The notes under the pieces are model-generated. The model ran no database searches, had not been told where the DNA came from, and worked only from the letters and a program-made list of their open reading frames with translations. Shown one piece after another: positions 1-9,929 of a stretch of DNA of 64,000 nt. The stretch covers positions 744,001 to 808,000 of the forward strand of contig NZ_FMAE01000001.1 in assembly GCF_900094575.1 (NCBI RefSeq), written 5' to 3'. Positions within the stretch are counted from its first letter, which is position 1, and the number at the start of each line of letters is the position of its first letter. The stretch is from Bradyrhizobium yuanmingense. GTDB lineage: Bacteria; Pseudomonadota; Alphaproteobacteria; Rhizobiales; Xanthobacteraceae. The position numbers were made by a program, and so were the translations under genes.

Positions 1-823
1 CGTTGATCGCCGCGTCGATTGCCTTTACCGCGGGCTCGACCAGCGCCGGCGAGTTGACGCCGCGGCGCTCCAGCCGGCGCACCGCCGCCGAGAGCGCGGC
101 AACCGGCGAATGATTGCCGCCGACCGCCTCCTGCGCCTCGCGCAGGTCGGAGGCGATCTTCTCGCCCTGCATCATGGTGGTGCGGCGGGAAGCCAATGCG
201 GTTTCCTCGCCGTCCTTGGGCGCGAGCTGCTTCAGCTCGTCGGAGGCGTGGCGCAGATAATCGGCCTCGCGCGCCGCGCGCTCCATGGCGGCGCGATGCT
301 CCTCCAGCGCGGTGTTGGCGGTGCGGCGCGCATCCCAGAGCGCTTCGACGGCCGCGACGTCCTTCTCGAGGCCGGCAAAAGCGTCGAGCAGGCGGCGGTG
401 GGTGGCGGCATCGACCAGCGCGCGCTCGTCGTGCTGGCCGTGGATCTCGACCAGGGCGGTGCCGACCGCCTTCAGCGTCTGCACGCTGATCGATTGGTCG
501 TTGATGAAGGCGCGGGTGCGGCCGTCGGCGAGCTGCACGCGCCGGAGAATCATCTCGCCGGTGTCGTCGAGGCCATTCTCGGCCAGTATCTTCGTCGCAG
601 GGTGATTCTTCGGGACATCGAACACGGCCGTGACCTGCCCCTGCTCCGCGCCGTGACGCACGAGGCCGGCGTCGCCGCGGCCGCCGAGCGCCAGCGCAAA
701 GGCATCGAGCAGGATGGATTTGCCCGCACCGGTCTCGCCGGTCAAAACCGCGAGGCCGGAGGCGAATTCGATATCGAGCCGTTCGATCAGGACGATGTCA
801 CGGATCGACAGACGCGCCAGCAT
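1..823 (-). CDS. recN: DNA repair protein RecN (partial, C-terminus outside window)
   Basis: SMC-like ATPase of recombinational double-strand break repair, acting in the cytoplasm. The N-terminus is complete: the Walker A motif GETGAGKS lies at about residues 29-36, followed by the RecN-typical segment with HGQHDE near residue 150, then the start of the coiled-coil region. The ATG at 823 gives the normal start MLARLSIRDI. Only about 274 of the roughly 550 residues expected are in the window. It lies 13 bases after the bamD stop on the same strand, so the two are probably cotranscribed. Family assignment is secure. Confidence 0.95.
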   Translation of the reverse strand, partial: MLARLSIRDIVLIERLDIEFASGLAVLTGETGAGKSILLDAFALALGGRGDAGLVRHGAEQGQVTAVFDVPKNHPATKILAENGLDDTGEMILRRVQLADGRTRAFINDQSISVQTLKAVGTALVEIHGQHDERALVDAATHRRLLDAFAGLEKDVAAVEALWDARRTANTALEEHRAAMERAAREADYLRHASDELKQLAPKDGEETALASRRTTMMQGEKIASDLREAQEAVGGNHSPVAALSAAVRRLERRGVNSPALVEPAVKAIDAAIN

Positions 824-836
824 GGAACCAAATTTC

Positions 837-1727
837 CTAGCCGAGACCCATCTTCTTGAAGGTCCGGCTGATCCAGGACCCCTGATTCTCGCTCGGCTCG
901 AGACCGCCGGATTTTACAAGATTATAGGCGTCCTTGTACCAGCGGCTGTCAGGAAAATTGTGCCCAAGCACCGCCGCCGCGGTCTGCGCTTCGCCAACGA
1001 TGCCGATCGCCATATAGGCCTCGGTGAGCCGGAACAGCGCCTCCTCGACATGGCGAGTGGTCTGGTACTGGGTCACGACGGTCTTGTAACGATTGATGGC
1101 GGCCGTGTAGTCGCGCTTCTGGGCGTAGTAGCGGCCGACATTCATTTCCTTGCCGGCGAGCTGGTCGCGCGCGCCCTCGATCTTGGCCTTGGCCGAGGTC
1201 GCATATTCCGAGTTCGGATATTTGCGCACCACCTCTTCCAGCGCAGCGATCGCCTTTTCGGTGCGGGTCTGGTCGCGGCTGATGTCCGGGATCTGGTCGT
1301 AATGGGAGGCGGCGATCAGGTATTGCGCATAGGCCGCATCCGGGCTGCCGGGATGCAGCGTGACGTAGCGGGTGGCGGCACCGATGCAACCGTCATAATC
1401 GCCGCCCTGATAGGACGCATAGGCCGACATCAGCAGCGACTTGCGGGCCCAGTCGGAATAAGGATGCTGGCGGTCGACCTCTTCGAACTTCTTGTTCGCC
1501 GCCTTCATGTCCTTCTTCTCGTTCATGAGGTACAGGCCCTCATTGTAGATCTTGTCGGCGGGCTCCTCGACGAAGGTGTCATCCTTGGCGGTGAACTTGT
1601 CCCAGAGCGCGCCCGTGCCGCATCCGGCGAGCGGCAGCGCAAGAACGATGAAGGTGACGGCCTGAATCAGCCCGCGGGCTCGCGACGAGACCGAGAAATA
1701 TCCGCGCGTCATACGCTGTGCCGACAT
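837..1727 (-). CDS. bamD: Outer membrane assembly lipoprotein BamD
   Basis: Essential lipoprotein of the BAM complex that folds beta-barrel proteins into the outer membrane. The product has a hydrophobic signal ending in the lipobox LAGC, followed by tetratricopeptide repeats (for example the region around YNEGLYLMNEKKDMKAANKK). Length is 296 residues, a little longer than E. coli BamD, as usual in Rhizobiales. An upstream in-frame ATG at 1814 would add 29 residues before the signal peptide, so the ATG at 1727 is preferred. It lies between lpxC and recN on the same strand. Confidence 0.93.
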   Translation of the reverse strand: MSAQRMTRGYFSVSSRARGLIQAVTFIVLALPLAGCGTGALWDKFTAKDDTFVEEPADKIYNEGLYLMNEKKDMKAANKKFEEVDRQHPYSDWARKSLLMSAYASYQGGDYDGCIGAATRYVTLHPGSPDAAYAQYLIAASHYDQIPDISRDQTRTEKAIAALEEVVRKYPNSEYATSAKAKIEGARDQLAGKEMNVGRYYAQKRDYTAAINRYKTVVTQYQTTRHVEEALFRLTEAYMAIGIVGEAQTAAAVLGHNFPDSRWYKDAYNLVKSGGLEPSENQGSWISRTFKKMGLG

Positions 1728-1970
1728 GAGTTTAAGCCCTGACGCCCTGTGATGCGGTGTCCGCCAGCCCACGAACCCCTCATGGGCGCGAAATGTAACC
1801 GTGGTGCCTGCCATGCGACCACGCCGATGTATCCGAAAACGATCGTTAACGAACCGGATAGGGAGGCATTTCGCCCGGATTAAGGCGAACCTGCCGCAAT
1901 GCTAGCCGATCATGGTTACCAGGAGTTTCCCGGGGGGCCGCCAACCGCGTTCTGAAGGCGGCAGGCCGCG

Positions 1971-2933
1971 TCAGGACACATCCGGTCCGAAGGCCGCAGC
2001 GACCCGGCCGCCGACGATGCCGCGACCGACCTCGCCCACGGCACGCGTGGTGCGGCGGGCAGCCTCGCCCTCGACCACCCGCCAGGCGGTCCGGTCGGCG
2101 AGCAGCGCCGTCAGGACGGCGTGGTTGAGCTTGTGGCCGCCACGCACCGAGCGGTAGGCGCCAAGCAGCGGCAGGCCGGCCAGCGAGAGGTCGCCGATCA
2201 CGTCCAGCACCTTGTGACGGGCGCATTCATCGGCGTAGCGCAGGCCTTCGGTATTGAGCAGCCGCTCGTCATCGAACACGACGGTGTTGTCGAAGGAGGC
2301 GCCGAGGGCATAGCCCGCGCTCCACAGCCGCGCGACATCGTTCATCAGGCCGAAGGTCCGAGCCCGGCCGACTTCGCGGCGGAAACCTTCCGGATTGAGG
2401 TCGAAGGCGTAAGCCTGCTGGCCGATGACGGGATTGGTGAAATCGATCTCGACCTCGACGCGGAACCCGTTGGTGTGGGGCCTGATCTCGCCGAAGGAGT
2501 CGCCGATCTTGACCGAGATCGGCTTCAGAACCTGGATGAAGCGGCGCTGCGCCGGCTGGGTGACGATGCCGGCCTGGTCGATTGCCGCGATGAAGGCGGC
2601 GGCGCTGCCGTCCATGATCGGGACTTCGGGACCGTCGATCTCGATGGTAGCGTTGTCGACACCCATTCCCCGCAGTGCAGCAAGGACATGCTCGGCGGTG
2701 GACACCAGCGGACCGTTGCGGTCGCCGAGGACGGTGGCAAAGTCAGTCGCAATCACCTGCTCGGCGGTGGCCTGAACTTCGCGGTCACTTCCCTCAAGTC
2801 CGGTCCGGACAAAAATAAAACCCGCGTCGACAGGCGCAGGCCCAAGCGTGAGAGTGACAGGAAGACCGGAATGAACGCCCACGCCTGCCACAGAGGCTTG
2901 CGCACGAAGCGTTGTTTGCCGGCTAAATTTCAT
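1971..2933 (-). CDS. lpxC: UDP-3-O-acyl-N-acetylglucosamine deacetylase LpxC
   Basis: Zinc deacetylase that catalyses the committed step of lipid A synthesis in the cytoplasm. The zinc-binding motif TAEHVLAAL is visible with its histidine at residue 82, and further conserved parts are HKVLDVIGDL (about residue 240) and GHKLNH (about residue 267), which supply the other metal and catalytic residues. Length 320 is normal. It stands alone between ftsZ and bamD with 243 bases before bamD and a 364-base upstream spacer that should hold its promoter. Confidence 0.95.
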   Translation of the reverse strand: MKFSRQTTLRAQASVAGVGVHSGLPVTLTLGPAPVDAGFIFVRTGLEGSDREVQATAEQVIATDFATVLGDRNGPLVSTAEHVLAALRGMGVDNATIEIDGPEVPIMDGSAAAFIAAIDQAGIVTQPAQRRFIQVLKPISVKIGDSFGEIRPHTNGFRVEVEIDFTNPVIGQQAYAFDLNPEGFRREVGRARTFGLMNDVARLWSAGYALGASFDNTVVFDDERLLNTEGLRYADECARHKVLDVIGDLSLAGLPLLGAYRSVRGGHKLNHAVLTALLADRTAWRVVEGEAARRTTRAVGEVGRGIVGGRVAAAFGPDVS

Positions 2934-3239
2934 CAGGAACCCGCCCCACTAAGACCCACTGCGACTTATACGAGACCCGCTTGGCCGGCCAGAGCCGACG
3001 CTACCGAATCTCCGTATCCCCAAGTCACGGCAAACCATAGTTGCAGCCTCAAACAGCGCCAACTCACGCTTTTTTACCGATTGTTACCCCAAACCTGCCG
3101 TATTCGCGCCAAGGCTTAACCAAATTGCGCCGGGTTTCGGGACCGCTATCGGCAGTTCTACTGAACCACCGAAGCCGTAATTAATCATTTAAAATCAGTT
3201 GTTTGGCTGCTCAATCCGGACATGCCCGGGACAAAAGGA
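2934..3239. other. Spacer upstream of lpxC
   Basis: Non-coding stretch between the lpxC start and the ftsZ terminator hairpin. It is noticeably richer in A and T than the neighbouring genes (for example around 3170-3200, with ATTAATCATTTAAAAT), which fits a promoter region for lpxC on the minus strand. No convincing -35/-10 pair, RNA gene or coding frame could be picked out by eye. Confidence 0.4.
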
Positions 3240-3270
3240 AAGGTCCCGGCGAGCTCCTCGCCGGGACCTT
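3240..3270 (-). terminator. Rho-independent terminator after ftsZ
   Basis: A perfect 14-base-pair stem (AAGGTCCCGGCGAG paired with its complement) encloses a 3-base loop. Read on the minus strand it comes 28 bases after the ftsZ stop and is followed by a broken T run (TTTCCTTTT). On the plus strand it is followed by TTTTTTTG, so it could stop transcription from either side. It separates the dcw cluster from lpxC. Confidence 0.85.
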
Positions 3271-3297
3271 TTTTTGTCTGCCTTATTGTAACAATCC

Positions 3298-5085
3298 TCA
3301 GGTCGCCTGCCGCCGCAGGAAGGCCGGGATATCAAGATGGTCGTCACCCTGTGGCGCCGGCGCAACAGGCGCGGGGCGGCCATGGACGTCCAGACCCTGC
3401 GGCGCGGGACGGCGGGCATACTCCGATACCGGCTCGTTGGACGCGATCTGCTGCGCCACGGTCTTCTGCGGCCTGCGCTCGGGCAGCGGCGGCATGGCGG
3501 GACCGGCGGTGCGGGCCGCGACCGGTGGCTCGCTTTCCTCGTCGCGACGGCCGAGGCCGACATTGGCGAGGCGCTGCAGCAGCGACAGGCGGGTCTTCTG
3601 CGGGGTCTCCTCCTCAGCCTCGCCGCGGGCCTGCCGAATCTCGGCTTGCGCCGGCATCGGCAGCTCCTCGATTCGCGGCATGCGCGGCGCGCGGGCCGGA
3701 CGCTCGGCCTGCGGCGGGATGAAGGTATCAGGCGTCATCGGCTCCTGCACCGCGACCGGGGCCATGTCGGCCTCCGGGAACAGGGTCGGCTTCTGCGCGA
3801 TCGGGCGCACGGTGACGTCGCCATAAGTCTGTGGCGCGGGCGGCTGCGGCACCTCGGAAACGGCAGCGGCGATCGCGGCGAGCGCAGCACGCTCGACGTT
3901 CGGACGGGGCGCGGCGGCAGCCGGAGCCGGCGCGGCGGCCGGGGTCTGGGCTTCCAGCTTCTGAGCGCGCTCGGCCAGACGCTGATTGTCGGCACGCAGC
4001 CGGGCGGTCAGGTCGGCGAGACGGCTCTCGGCGGCGGCGGCCGGGGCGGCAGCCTGCTGCATCTGCGGTGCCGGGTTGGCGACGGGCGCAGAGGTGGCCT
4101 GGCTGTTGCGGGCGATCGCGGCCTGCTCGATGCCGGTGGCGACCACCGAGACGCGGATCAGACCGTCGAGCGCTTCGTCGAAGGTGGCGCCGACGATGAT
4201 GTTGGCGTCCTGGTCGACTTCCTCGCGGATGCGGGTCGCGGCTTCGTCGACCTCGAACAAAGTGAGGTCCTTGCCGCCGGTGATGGAGATGAGGAGGCCC
4301 TTGGCGCCCTTCATCGACGAGTCGTCAATCAGCGGGTTGGCGATCGCGGCTTCCGCGGCGGTCAGCGCGCGCTTGTCGCCGGAGGCTTCGCCGGTGCCCA
4401 TCATCGCCTTGCCCATCTCGCGCATGACGGCGCGGACGTCGGCGAAGTCGAGGTTGATCAGGCCTTCCTTGACCATCAGGTCGGTGATGCAGGCGACGCC
4501 CGAATAGAGCACCTGGTCGGCCATCGCGAAGGCGTCAGCGAAGGTGGTCTTCTCGTTGGCGACCCGGAACAGGTTCTGGTTCGGGATGATCAGGAGCGTA
4601 TCCACGACCTTGTGCAGCTCGGAGATGCCGGCTTCGGCCGTGCGCATGCGGCGCTGGCCCTCGAAGTGGAACGGCTTGGTCACCACGCCGACGGTGAGGA
4701 TGCCCATGTCGCGCGCGGTCTTGGCGATGACGGGAGCTGCACCCGTGCCGGTGCCGCCGCCCATGCCTGCGGTGACGAACACCATGTTGGCGCCCGAGAG
4801 ATGGTCGCGCAGCTCGTCGATCACCTCTTCCGCTGCCGCGGCGCCGACGTTCGGCTGCGAGCCGGCGCCGAGGCCTTGCGTGACGGCCGTGCCCATCTGC
4901 ACGATGCGCTGCGCTTTCGACATCGTCAGCGCCTGCGCGTCGGTGTTGGCGACCACGAAGTCGACGCCCTGCAGGCCCGCCGTGATCATGTTGTTGACGG
5001 CGTTGCCGCCGGCGCCGCCGACGCCGAACACGGTGATCCGGGGCTTCAGTTCGTGAATATCAGGAACATTGATGCTGATGGTCAT
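3298..5085 (-). CDS. ftsZ: Cell division protein FtsZ
   Basis: Tubulin-like GTPase that forms the Z ring and recruits the divisome. The GTP-binding signature GGGTGTG lies at about residues 109-115, and the T7 synergy loop NLDFADV at about 205-215. After the globular domain (to about residue 320) there is a long proline, alanine and glutamine-rich linker and a C-terminal peptide DIPAFLRRQ that fits the conserved FtsA/anchor-binding tail. At 595 residues it is far longer than E. coli FtsZ (383), as is typical of Rhizobiales. It follows ftsA after 87 bases and ends at a strong terminator. Confidence 0.98.
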   Translation of the reverse strand: MTISINVPDIHELKPRITVFGVGGAGGNAVNNMITAGLQGVDFVVANTDAQALTMSKAQRIVQMGTAVTQGLGAGSQPNVGAAAAEEVIDELRDHLSGANMVFVTAGMGGGTGTGAAPVIAKTARDMGILTVGVVTKPFHFEGQRRMRTAEAGISELHKVVDTLLIIPNQNLFRVANEKTTFADAFAMADQVLYSGVACITDLMVKEGLINLDFADVRAVMREMGKAMMGTGEASGDKRALTAAEAAIANPLIDDSSMKGAKGLLISITGGKDLTLFEVDEAATRIREEVDQDANIIVGATFDEALDGLIRVSVVATGIEQAAIARNSQATSAPVANPAPQMQQAAAPAAAAESRLADLTARLRADNQRLAERAQKLEAQTPAAAPAPAAAAPRPNVERAALAAIAAAVSEVPQPPAPQTYGDVTVRPIAQKPTLFPEADMAPVAVQEPMTPDTFIPPQAERPARAPRMPRIEELPMPAQAEIRQARGEAEEETPQKTRLSLLQRLANVGLGRRDEESEPPVAARTAGPAMPPLPERRPQKTVAQQIASNEPVSEYARRPAPQGLDVHGRPAPVAPAPQGDDHLDIPAFLRRQAT

Positions 5086-5172
5086 GGTTGCCTCTCGATC
5101 ACGCGCGCGTGGGTTCGCCCCGGCCGGTGGCCGCGGGAGTTGGTGAAAATCGAAGATTGCGGAAAGCGGTCA

Positions 5173-6495
5173 TCAGAAGCCCTCGCGTAGCCATCGTCCG
5201 ACCTTTCCGAAATATCCGCCGGTCCCTGTCTTGATCTGCTGCCGCGTATGCCGCGGTTCGACATGTTCGAGGTGAACATATTGCGGGTAGACCAGAAGTC
5301 CGGCCGGCACCGCGAACGCGGCGTTCTTCGCCTCGTTGGGAAGCCGGCCGAAACCGAGCGGACGACCGACCCGCACGGGCCGGCCGAGAATCCGGGTGCC
5401 AAGATCGACGAGGCCGGTCAGCTGGGAGGCCCCGCCCGAGAGCACGACGCGGCCGTTCGGCTCTGCGGCGAAGGGCGAATCCTTCAGCTTGTCCCGAACC
5501 ATTTCGAAGACTTCCTCGGCACGGTGCTTGACGATGTTCGCGATGGTGGCGCGGGAGACGATCTGCGGCAGATCCTGCTCGTCACCGGCTGTCGGCACAG
5601 ACATCAGCTCACGCGAGTCCGATCCGCCGGTGATGACGGTACCGTATAAGGTCTTGATTCGCTCGGCATCGGCAATGGTCGCCGAGAGTCCGCGCGCAAG
5701 ATCCATCGTGATGTGTTGCCCGCCGACCGCAAAACCCGCCGCATGCACGAAGCGGCCGCCCGAATAAACGGCAATCGTGGTGGTGCCGGCGCCCATCTCG
5801 ACGACAGCGGCGCCGAGATCGGCCTCGTCGTCGGTCAGCACCGACAGTCCGGCCACATAGGGGCTGGCTGCCATGGCTTCGACATTGATGTGGCAGCGCT
5901 CCACGGCCAGCATCAGGTTCCGCGCCACGGTGGCGTCGCAGGTGACGACGTTCATGTCGACGCCGAACTGGTGCGCGACCATGCCGCGGGGATCGCGGAT
6001 TCCTTTGACACCATCGAGCGTGTAGCCGACCGGCAGGGCGTGCAGCACGGTCCGGCCTTCGCCGGTGGCGTGGCGCATGCCGGTGGAGGTGACGCGACTG
6101 ACGTCGGCCGGCGTCACGGCGCCGCCACGAATGTCGGCGGCAGCCTCGACCAGCTGGCCGGCGAGCCGGCCGCCGGAGACCGACAACAGCACGGACTCGA
6201 CCCGCACCTTGGCCATCTTCTCCGCGAGCCCGACGGCCTGGCGCACCGCCTGCTCGCATTCGCCGAGATCGATCACCGCGCCGGCCTTCATGCCGCGCGC
6301 CTGGATCTGGCTGTAGCCGATCAATTCCACCGCATGTGTGCGGCCGCGCAGCGCATCGCTCGGCGGCGACGGCTTCAGCCGCGCGATCATGCAGGCGATC
6401 TTGCTGGTGCCGATGTCGAGGCAGGCGACGATGCCGCCGCGCTTGTGCGGCATCGGGCGCGTCTTCGGCGTCTGGGTGCGATCGAGACCGGTCAT
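5173..6495 (-). CDS. ftsA: Cell division protein FtsA
   Basis: Actin-like ATPase that tethers FtsZ to the inner membrane. The phosphate-binding segment LDIGTSK is near residue 30 and the second phosphate motif MGAGTTTIAVY near residue 220. The last residues (GKVGRWLREGF) form the amphipathic membrane-targeting helix. The frame stays open far upstream inside ftsQ, but the ATG at 6495 overlaps the ftsQ stop (ATGA) and gives the normal 440-residue protein. Confidence 0.95.
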   Translation of the reverse strand: MTGLDRTQTPKTRPMPHKRGGIVACLDIGTSKIACMIARLKPSPPSDALRGRTHAVELIGYSQIQARGMKAGAVIDLGECEQAVRQAVGLAEKMAKVRVESVLLSVSGGRLAGQLVEAAADIRGGAVTPADVSRVTSTGMRHATGEGRTVLHALPVGYTLDGVKGIRDPRGMVAHQFGVDMNVVTCDATVARNLMLAVERCHINVEAMAASPYVAGLSVLTDDEADLGAAVVEMGAGTTTIAVYSGGRFVHAAGFAVGGQHITMDLARGLSATIADAERIKTLYGTVITGGSDSRELMSVPTAGDEQDLPQIVSRATIANIVKHRAEEVFEMVRDKLKDSPFAAEPNGRVVLSGGASQLTGLVDLGTRILGRPVRVGRPLGFGRLPNEAKNAAFAVPAGLLVYPQYVHLEHVEPRHTRQQIKTGTGGYFGKVGRWLREGF

Positions 6496-7520
6496 GCGGA
6501 ATCCCCGGCCTTCTTTTTCTTCTTGTCCTTGAACAGCTCCTCGCGCGCCTTGGCGGCGTCCTCGGAGAGCTGCACCACCAGCCGGTCCGGCAGGCGCATG
6601 TCGACGGCGACGATATCGCGCGAGAACAGCCTGTCCTCCTTGTCGAGCTTCGACAGCATCGCAAGCGCGTTGCCGACGTCCTGCTCGGGCAGGCGAATGT
6701 CGAGACCGTCCTTGAGCCGCAGGTTCCAGCGCCGCTCGCCGACGTAGATCGCGGCCTTGGTCACCGAATGGACCTGCGGGTAGCGCGCCAGCAGCGCCAG
6801 GAAATCGCGGGCCTGGGTCTCGGCGCCCTTGCCGACCACGAGCGGCAGCGACAGGAAGCGGCGCGAGACATAGGGCTCGAGCACGGCGCCGTCGTCGGCG
6901 ATGACGGAGAGCCGGCCGGCCTCCTGCCACAGCGCGAACGCCTTGCGCTCGGTGAGCTCGATCATGAGCTGGCCCGGATAGAGCTTCAGCACGGTCGCAT
7001 CCGCGATCCAGGGATTGGCCTTGAGCTTGTCGCGCACCGCCTCGGCATCGAGGAACAGCAGCGAGGAGCGGCCGCTGACGCCGCCGATCGCGAGGATCTC
7101 GTCCTGGGTCAGCTGCTTGCGGCCGTTGATGACGACGGAGGTGATGCGGAAGCCGGCGGAATTGGCCAGCGCATTGCGGGCATCGCTGACCGCGGTGACG
7201 AAATCCTGGAGGTGGCCGCCCTTGACAATGCCGAAGCCGCAGCTGCCGATCAACAGCAGCACGGTCATGCTGAGGCCGACCCGGCGCGGCAGATAGCGCT
7301 CGACCAGCGCGACCAGGCGCGGCGGCGGCTCGCGCTCGACGGCGGCCTTGGCCTGGGCTTTGGCTTTGGCCTTGTCCCTGGCGGCAGCGCGCGCCTCTTC
7401 GCGCTTGACCTGCGCCCACTCGCGCAGAAGCACGACCGCTCCGATAGCGGCCGCCTTCAGGTCAGCTTGGGGCCTCAGCGATCCGAAAAGCGATCGGGTG
7501 AGGCGTCCTGCACCATCCAT
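6492..7520 (-). CDS. ftsQ: Cell division protein FtsQ
   Basis: Bitopic divisome protein linking early and late division proteins. An N-terminal cytoplasmic part rich in alanine, lysine and glutamate is followed by one membrane segment (about residues 75-95), then a POTRA domain (from ITSVVINGRKQL) and the FtsQ beta domain. Length 342 fits Rhizobiales homologues. It overlaps ftsA by 4 bases and is preceded by a 350-base spacer, so ftsQ-ftsA-ftsZ may have its own promoter. Confidence 0.93.
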   Translation of the reverse strand: MDGAGRLTRSLFGSLRPQADLKAAAIGAVVLLREWAQVKREEARAAARDKAKAKAQAKAAVEREPPPRLVALVERYLPRRVGLSMTVLLLIGSCGFGIVKGGHLQDFVTAVSDARNALANSAGFRITSVVINGRKQLTQDEILAIGGVSGRSSLLFLDAEAVRDKLKANPWIADATVLKLYPGQLMIELTERKAFALWQEAGRLSVIADDGAVLEPYVSRRFLSLPLVVGKGAETQARDFLALLARYPQVHSVTKAAIYVGERRWNLRLKDGLDIRLPEQDVGNALAMLSKLDKEDRLFSRDIVAVDMRLPDRLVVQLSEDAAKAREELFKDKKKKKAGDSA

Positions 7521-7870
7521 TGCACGAGCTCGTCAACAGTTTGCCCGCGACATCGCGCGGATCCTGGCGAACATGACGTCTCGGACTTGCCGGGCCGGGT
7601 GCTGGTCTTCAGCAGAAGAAAACCTCTCCCCTTCAAAGCGTTCGCTGGAGGTGACATCACCCGCGACAGCTCACGCGCCGGCAGCCAAAGCGCCATATGC
7701 GCCGCCAGCGTTAACCTTCGGACGTCCTGGTAAACAAAAGGTAAAATTCGTTAACGACCTGCGCATTTTGCCTCGCGATATCTGGCATTTGCGCCGCCAT
7801 GTCCGGCATTTTACCGGTTTTGGCCACCAAACCGGCCCGTTTCGCCGGTCCGGCCGTTAACCAGTCCTGA
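7521..7870. other. Spacer between ddl and ftsQ, possible ftsQAZ promoter region
   Basis: A 350-base gap in an otherwise compact cluster. It is less GC-rich between about 7720 and 7780 and holds several GTTAAC-type sequences (around 7707, 7750 and 7856) and two copies of GGCATTT (near 7785 and 7805). These are suggestive of regulator sites, but no TTAA-N7-TTAA CtrA site or clear promoter was found. The open frames crossing it have no recognisable product. Confidence 0.35.
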
Positions 7871-8863
7871 CTATTTCCGCACGCGCTGGCAGGCGAGCTC
7901 GACCAGGCCGCGCAGGAAGTCGACGAACTCGATGCCTTCGGCTTTCAGCGCCTTGGGGTAGAGCGAGGACTTGGTCAGCCCGGGCAGCGTGTTGGTCTCG
8001 AGATAGACGAGGCCCTTGTCCGAGACGATGAAGTCAGAGCGGGAATAGCCGGTGCAGGACATTGCGCGATGGGCCAGCATCGCCTGCGCCTGGAGCGCGG
8101 CGGTGATCTCGGGTGCGAAGCGGCCGGGGCAGATCTCCTGGGTCGACTTCAGAAGATATTTCGCCGCGTAGTCGAAATTGCCCTCGCCCGGAATGATCTC
8201 GATCGGCGGCAGCGAGATGATCGAGCCGTCGGTGCGCTCCAGCACGCCACAGGTCGCCTCCACGCCGGCGATGTAGGGCTCGATGACGTACTCTTCATGC
8301 TTCGCTGCGTTGCGGACAGCGACGAGGTCCTGCTTGGCATTGACGAAGATCAGGCCGTAGCTCGACCCGTCGCGCGCGGGCTTTGCGATCAGCCTTCCAT
8401 ACTCGGCGAAAGCCTCGTCGATATCATCGAGCGCAAGATTTTCCGGCGGCGTCACGCCGCCGAGCGCGGCGAAGCGCTTGGCTGCGATCTTGTCGAAGGC
8501 CAGATGCGACGACGCCGAGCCCGAGCCGGTGAAGGGCACGCCGCGCGCCTCGCACATCACCTGCAATTCGCCGTTCTCGGCACGCCCGCCGTGCAGGCCG
8601 AGCACCAGCACGCGATCCTCAGCCTTGGCCCGGTCGAGCGCCTGCGCGAGCGGGACGCCGCGCGTGCCCGGCTTGAATTCGTCCTCGAACGGGCGGGCAT
8701 GCTCGAGCAGCTGCTTCGACTGCACGACGTGCACCTTGTCCTCGACGTCCCACCACCAGAGGTCAGCCTCGGGCAGCGCCTGATGCAGCGCCTGGGCTGT
8801 GGCAACCGAGACGAGACGCTCGCGGTTGGAGCCGCCGAAGAGGATGGTGATGCGCATGTTCAT
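7871..8863 (-). CDS. ddl: D-alanine--D-alanine ligase
   Basis: ATP-grasp ligase that makes the D-Ala-D-Ala dipeptide for MurF, in the cytoplasm. The N-terminus ITILFGGSNRER, the Ser and Gly-rich ATP-grasp loop KPARDGSSYG (about residue 150) and the C-terminal metal-binding segment LETNTLPGLT are visible. The frame opens at 8944, but the first 27 residues there come from a repeat, so the ATG at 8863 (or 8857) is chosen, giving about 330 residues. It lies between ftsQ and murB. Confidence 0.9.
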   Translation of the reverse strand: MNMRITILFGGSNRERLVSVATAQALHQALPEADLWWWDVEDKVHVVQSKQLLEHARPFEDEFKPGTRGVPLAQALDRAKAEDRVLVLGLHGGRAENGELQVMCEARGVPFTGSGSASSHLAFDKIAAKRFAALGGVTPPENLALDDIDEAFAEYGRLIAKPARDGSSYGLIFVNAKQDLVAVRNAAKHEEYVIEPYIAGVEATCGVLERTDGSIISLPPIEIIPGEGNFDYAAKYLLKSTQEICPGRFAPEITAALQAQAMLAHRAMSCTGYSRSDFIVSDKGLVYLETNTLPGLTKSSLYPKALKAEGIEFVDFLRGLVELACQRVRK

Positions 8864-8876
8864 AGTCTCTCTCGTT

Positions 8877-9004
8877 CCGTCATTCCGGGGCGCGACGTAG
8901 TCGCGAACTACGGTGCGCAATTGCGCACCTGAGAATCCATTCATCCACGAACTCCGCCGCCCTATGGATTCCGGGCTCTCGCTTCGCGAGCCCCGGAATG
9001 ACGG
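8877..9004. repeat. Palindromic intergenic repeat, CATTCCGGGG family
   Basis: A 128-base element between ddl and murB with 14-base perfect terminal inverted repeats (CCGTCATTCCGGGG at 8877-8890 and its complement at 8991-9004). Internal hairpins include CTCGCTTCGCGAG and GCGCAATTGCGC. Two relatives lie at 25721 and 26841. It has no coding capacity. Confidence 0.85.
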
Positions 9005-9007
9005 AAA

Positions 9008-9925
9008 TCATGAAACCCCGATCCGCTTGATTTCCCAGTGTAGCTCGATTCCGGAATTCGCCTTCACGCGTGCACGTACCGTCTCGCCCAGCGTCTCGAT
9101 GTCGTGCGCGGTGGCCTCGCCGGTGTTGATCAGGAAGTTGCAATGCATCTCCGAGACCTGCGCGCCGCCGACGCGCAGGCCACGGCAGCCGGCGGCGTCG
9201 ATCAGCTTCCAGGCGGAATGGCCGGGCGGATTCTTGAAGGTCGAGCCGCCGGTTTTCTCGCGGATCGGCTGCGCGGTCTCGCGATGGCTCTGCACCTCCG
9301 CCATGCGCGCGCGGATCGCCTCCGCGTCCCTGATCTCGCCGCGAAAGCGCGCGGAGGTGAAGATGATGGAGGGATCGACGCCGCTGCTGCGGTAGACGAA
9401 CTTCATCTCGACGTTGGAGAAGACGTGCTTGGTGCCGTCGCGCCCGACGCCCCTCGCCTCGACCAGCACGTCCTTGGTCTCGTCGCCATTGGCGCCGGCA
9501 TTCATGCGCAACGCACCACCGATCGTGCCGGGAATGCCGAAATAGAATTCGAGCCCACTGATATTGGCGGAGGCCGCAACTTCGGCCACGCGCTTGTCGA
9601 GCGCAGCCGTGCCGGCGGTGACGATGTCGCCGCTCGCAGTCGCCTCGCCGAAGGCGCGCGGCGCGAGACGAATGACGACGCCGGCAATGCCGCCGTCGCG
9701 CACGATCAGATTGGAGCCGACCCCGATGACGTAGACGGGAATGGCGGAGGCGAGATGCGCCAGGAAGTAAGCGAGATCGTCCTCGTCCGCCGGCGTGAAC
9801 AGCACCTGCGCGGGACCGCCGACGCGAAACCAGGTGAGCTCGGCCAGCGACTGGTTCGCCAGCAGCCGCCCGCGAAGCTCGGGCATCGCGGCTTTGAGTG
9901 AAGGGGTGAGGTCGGGAAATCCCAC
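9008..9925 (-). CDS. murB: UDP-N-acetylenolpyruvoylglucosamine reductase MurB
   Basis: FAD enzyme that reduces UDP-GlcNAc-enolpyruvate to UDP-MurNAc. The FAD-binding part includes [13 protein letters not shown] (about residues 29-41) and [15 protein letters not shown] (about residue 130). The active-site region [18 protein letters not shown] (about residue 230) carries the serine of the shorter MurB class. At 305 residues it matches that class rather than the E. coli type. It begins 4 bases after the murC stop. Confidence 0.95.
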   Translation of the reverse strand: MGFPDLTPSLKAAMPELRGRLLANQSLAELTWFRVGGPAQVLFTPADEDDLAYFLAHLASAIPVYVIGVGSNLIVRDGGIAGVVIRLAPRAFGEATASGDIVTAGTAALDKRVAEVAASANISGLEFYFGIPGTIGGALRMNAGANGDETKDVLVEARGVGRDGTKHVFSNVEMKFVYRSSGVDPSIIFTSARFRGEIRDAEAIRARMAEVQSHRETAQPIREKTGGSTFKNPPGHSAWKLIDAAGCRGLRVGGAQVSEMHCNFLINTGEATAHDIETLGETVRARVKANSGIELHWEIKRIGVS

Positions 9926-9929
9926 CGCG

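Noticed and set aside
3337..5190. Long open frame of 617 codons on the plus strand opposite ftsZ
   Set aside because: It is a high-GC shadow of ftsZ: Arg, Gly, Asp and His-rich, without recognisable domain or ribosome site.
7475..7696. 73-codon frame in the ddl-ftsQ gap
   Set aside because: It overlaps the ftsQ start on the same strand, has no ribosome site and no recognisable product.
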